DNA from: Planococcus shenhongbingii
GTDB lineage: Bacteria > Bacillota > Bacilli > Bacillales_A > Planococcaceae
Assembly (NCBI RefSeq): GCF_030413635.1
Contig: NZ_CP129235.1
Coordinates: 2,418,001 to 2,482,000, forward strand
Length of the DNA: 64,000 nt
Reading direction: 5' to 3'
Shown here piece after piece: positions 62,053 to 64,000 of the stretch. A model generated the notes under the pieces. That model did not search any database. It saw only the letters and a program-made list of their open reading frames with translations, and was not told where the DNA came from. The first letter of the stretch is position 1. The number at the start of each line of letters is the position of its first letter. The position numbers and the translations under genes were made by a program.

Positions 62053-62391
62053 TTGGAAGAACTGGCTTCTTTACAAGAAACTGAAAAATTTATCACACAA
62101 CCCGGCTTGAATTTCCTCTACATCTTAACGCCTTCATGAAGTGTCTGCCACGCCTTGCTTCCTCAGGTTGAGGAAGTTTTAGAAGATTTTCCGCTGATTC
62201 GGGCGAAAGAGGCGGATGCAGCACAGATACCGGAACTTGCCGGTTTTTTATCTATTTTCACTGCGCCGGTTTTAATCCTTTTTGCAGATGGAAAGGAAAT
62301 GCAGAGGGATGCCCGATTTGTGCACATGGAAGAGTTCAGGGAGAAAACGAGAAAGATGTATGAGGGTTACTATTTACAACATGAAGAATGA
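62053..62391 (+). CDS. Thioredoxin-like protein with in-frame UGA at the first CxxC cysteine (selenoprotein candidate or nonsense allele)
   Basis: One frame runs from a TTG start (62053-62055, GGAGGTG 6 nt upstream) to 62391 with a single UGA at 62137-62139. Upstream it encodes EELASLQETEKFITQ...FLYILTPS, downstream SVCHALLPQVEEVLEDFPLI...FTAPVLILFADGKEMQRDARFVHMEEF. Homologues of this small thioredoxin family read CSVCHALLP, so UGA stands exactly for the nucleophilic cysteine (residue 29; partner Cys32). The cis-proline (TAPVL) and the rest are intact. A 7-bp hairpin with AGGUU loop starts 18 nt after UGA. No selA/B/C/D gene lies in this window, so a TGC/TGT to TGA mutation or base-call error is the main alternative. 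Confidence 0.7.
62158..62176 (+). promoter_or_regulatory. SECIS-like hairpin downstream of the UGA
   Basis: CTTCCTC (62158-62164), loop AGGTT, GAGGAAG (62170-62176). The loop begins 26 nt after the UGA and has G at its second position, within the published bacterial SECIS pattern as I recall it. The stem also follows from normal codons for Leu-Pro...Glu-Glu, so it could be chance. Confidence 0.4.
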
Positions 62392-62408
62392 ATTATTCGC
62401 CATTAAAC

Positions 62409-62437
62409 GAAAAGGCCATGAAAAATGGTCTTTTTAT
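62409..62437 (+). terminator. Terminator behind the thioredoxin-like gene
   Basis: AAAAGGCCAT, loop GAAAA, ATGGTCTTTT (one G-U pair), then T. The gene has kept its own terminator. Confidence 0.75.
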
Positions 62438-62541
62438 ATTTTCTTTTCTCCTTTTTGATGCTCCTAAAAAATATAGATGCCTAGATTTTTTTTAATTGGG
62501 TATGAAACAGGAAAAAGATTACTCAAAACAGGAGGTATTAT

Positions 62542-63024
62542 ATGATCCAAAATTCTGTTCAAAATTTCACTCCCAGCAATGTCGACCAGAAACGATCAAT
62601 TTCAATAGGAAAAGTTTTGCTCAGCACAGTTGCTGGGCTAACAGCAATCGGAGGGTTTTTAGCCGATTGGAATAGAACGCATCTGTTCAATCCAAACTGG
62701 CCGCCCCATGCCAAATTTCATGATGCCTGGACAATATCAGTCGGTTCTCTTCTTGGTTGCTCTGGCCTTTATTATTTATTGAGAAATAGCAGCCGTCCCC
62801 AGGAAGATCTTCATATTGGCACGATGCTGCCGGCTATATTCTGGATTACACAAGGAATCAGTTTCACTTTTCCAGGAGCAAAAGGACTTGAATCAGAGTT
62901 TCCGGATCTCGTTCCTCGTGTGAAAGGCGTATGGATCAATGAAATGTTTGCATCTGCAGGCATATTGGCTATAACTGGTACGGGCTATGCACTCGAACGC
63001 AGCAGGCTTTCTAAAACACATTAA
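62542..63024 (+). CDS. Small polytopic membrane protein of unknown function
   Basis: 160 residues, four hydrophobic segments (about 23-42, 66-82, 92-112, 132-150). Distinctive stretch ADWNRTHLFNPNWPPHAKFHDAW between the first two helices recalls uncharacterised DUF6640-type proteins, though I am not certain of that name. AGGAGGTATTAT ribosome site before ATG 62542. Own terminator. A TGAAAC motif upstream lacks a matching ECF -10. Function unknown. Confidence 0.72.
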   Translation: MIQNSVQNFTPSNVDQKRSISIGKVLLSTVAGLTAIGGFLADWNRTHLFNPNWPPHAKFHDAWTISVGSLLGCSGLYYLLRNSSRPQEDLHIGTMLPAIFWITQGISFTFPGAKGLESEFPDLVPRVKGVWINEMFASAGILAITGTGYALERSRLSKTH

Positions 63025-63068
63025 AAAAACAGGAAAAAGCAGCAACTTGCGCCTTTTCCTGTTTTTTT
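63023..63068. terminator. Bidirectional terminator, unknown gene / guaC
   Basis: AAAAAAACAGGAAAA ... TTTTCCTGTTTTTTT with an inner GC pair, between convergent genes. Confidence 0.9.
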
Positions 63069-63098
63069 GTTGTATTTAAAAAGAAACATTTATTACAA

Positions 63099-64000
63099 TC
63101 AATAAACTTTGTCGCCATTGAAAATCGAGTTTTTCACGATAACATAATCCACATTGCGGATTGCTGACAGTTTGTCTCCTCCAGCGTATGAAATCGAAGA
63201 TTGAAGATCTTGTTCCATTTCAATTAATGTGTCTTTCAACGATCCTCTGTATTCAACGTACATTTTCTTGCCTTCAACGTTTTTCTTTTCACCTTTTTGG
63301 AACTCGGATGCAGAACCAAAATATTCTTTAAAAAGCTTGCCGTCTTGTTCCACTGTTTGTCCCGGTGATTCCTCATGTCCGGCGAAAAGAGAACCGATCA
63401 TGACCATAGAAGCGCCAAAACGCACAGATTTCGCGATATCTCCATGAGTGCGGATTCCACCGTCTGCAATAATCGGCTTGCTTGCCGCTTTTGCACACCA
63501 GCGAAGTGCCGCTAATTGCCAGCCGCCTGTCCCAAATCCGGTTTTGATTTTCGTGATGCAGACTTTCCCAGGTCCGATGCCCACTTTTGTCGCATCCGCA
63601 CCAGCATGTTCCAATTCTCTTACCGCTTCCGGCGTGCCGACGTTGCCCGCAATGACAAAGCTTTCCGGCAAGTGTTTTTTGATAAACTGAATCATATTGA
63701 TAACGCCATTTGAATGGCCATGTGCTACATCGATTGTGATGTATTCCGGCGTAACTCCTTCGTCCACCAATTGCTGGACAAAAGTATACTCTTCTTCTTT
63801 AACTCCCACGCTGATCGAAGCATACAGTCCACGGCTCTGCATATCTTTTGCAAAAGCCAAGCGTTTTTCCGGTTCGAACCGGTGCATAATATAGAAGTAA
63901 TTATTTTCTGCTAGGAATAGCGCAATTTTTTCATCGACAATTGTCTGCATATTAGCAGGCACTACCGGCAATTTAAATGTTCGTCCGCCAAACTGCACAG
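63099..64000 (-). CDS. guaC: GMP reductase, 5' end cut by window
   Basis: Converts GMP to IMP with NADPH for purine salvage. The 300 visible codons cover most of the TIM barrel: [16 protein letters not shown], the catalytic cysteine loop [41 protein letters not shown], the mobile flap [18 protein letters not shown], and the C-terminus SIFNGDKVY, all typical of the shorter Firmicute GuaC rather than IMP dehydrogenase (no CBS pair). About 25-30 N-terminal residues lie beyond base 64000. The GTG at 63996-63998 is internal and not the start. Confidence 0.94.
   Translation of the reverse strand, partial: VQFGGRTFKLPVVPANMQTIVDEKIALFLAENNYFYIMHRFEPEKRLAFAKDMQSRGLYASISVGVKEEEYTFVQQLVDEGVTPEYITIDVAHGHSNGVINMIQFIKKHLPESFVIAGNVGTPEAVRELEHAGADATKVGIGPGKVCITKIKTGFGTGGWQLAALRWCAKAASKPIIADGGIRTHGDIAKSVRFGASMVMIGSLFAGHEESPGQTVEQDGKLFKEYFGSASEFQKGEKKNVEGKKMYVEYRGSLKDTLIEMEQDLQSSISYAGGDKLSAIRNVDYVIVKNSIFNGDKVY

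Noticed and set aside
62503-62535. ECF (SigW/SigX) promoter upstream of the unknown membrane gene
   Set aside because: TGAAAC is present but no CGTA, CGTC or CGAC at the right distance.

Overview
The window looks like a chromosomal segment of a non-sporulating Planococcaceae-type member of the Bacillales (Planococcus or Planomicrobium is my best guess). Reasons: moderate G+C by eye, AGGAGG-type ribosome sites, frequent TTG/GTG starts, and a gene order that follows the Bacillus subtilis backbone (panD...ypjD, ypiABF-qcrABC, aro genes, ndk-hepT-menG-hepS-mtrB-folE-hbs, yphF-yphE-gpsA-der, fni-rpsA-plsC-cmk, prsW, ypdA, recS, fer, sigX-resEDCBA-rluB, scpBA, ribT, lysA, deoB-xerD-fur-nudF). The slots that hold spoIVA, spmAB-dacB, sigF-spoIIA-spoVA and spoIIM in B. 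subtilis are empty or closed. There are no rRNA or tRNA genes, prophages, IS elements or CRISPR arrays. The genus is inference; the synteny is recalled knowledge. 

Layout. 0-6.1 kb: minus-strand run ypjD-dapB-mgsA-bshA-cca-birA then panC-panD (lysine/cell wall, methylglyoxal, bacillithiol, tRNA CCA ends, biotin, pantothenate). 6.2-9 kb: a YitT-family permease, a cluster of about 120-nt structured repeats, a membrane zinc peptidase and a DUF1405 protein. 9-13.5 kb: menaquinol:cytochrome c reductase (qcrABC) and ypiABF. 13.6-18.6 kb: chorismate and tyrosine genes with no trp genes. 19-23.5 kb: ndk, heptaprenyl diphosphate and menaquinone synthesis, TRAP, GTP cyclohydrolase I, HU. 23.7-30.7 kb: yphF/yphE, gpsA, der, fni, S1-like protein, plsC, cmk. 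31-39 kb: PrsW, asparaginase, bacillithiol disulfide reductase, phosphoesterase, CBS protein, LysM protein, RecS/YpbB, ferredoxin. 39-48 kb: FMN-riboswitch-controlled ribU, SigX/RsiX, ResDE and the cytochrome c maturation genes. 48-58 kb: rluB, scpAB, ypuF, ribT, lysA, pdp, deoB, xerD, fur, nudF. 58-64 kb: accessory genes (aldo/keto reductase, methyltransferase, VTT protein), a GC-rich palindromic element, an unusual thioredoxin reductase, a thioredoxin-like gene, an unknown membrane protein and guaC (cut by the window end). 

How it works together. Respiration is the main theme: ResDE is predicted to control qcrABC and resABC, and candidate ResD sites are visible at both promoters; HepS/HepT/MenG make the menaquinone used by QcrABC, and ResA/B/C mature its cytochrome c. 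Thiol homeostasis recurs (bshA, ypdA, trxB, thioredoxin-like). Regulators come with visible targets: SigX has a SigX-type promoter in front of itself, fur has a PerR-like box, and ribU has an FMN riboswitch. 

Most notable: (1) at 62053-62391 a thioredoxin-fold gene carries an in-frame UGA exactly where the first cysteine of its CxxC motif should be, followed at a suitable distance by a 7-bp hairpin with an AGGUU loop that resembles a bacterial SECIS. It is either a candidate selenoprotein or a one-base nonsense allele. (2) A family of about 120-nt repeats (7112-7590 and 30715-30835) whose paired arms change together, which supports a conserved rod-like fold.
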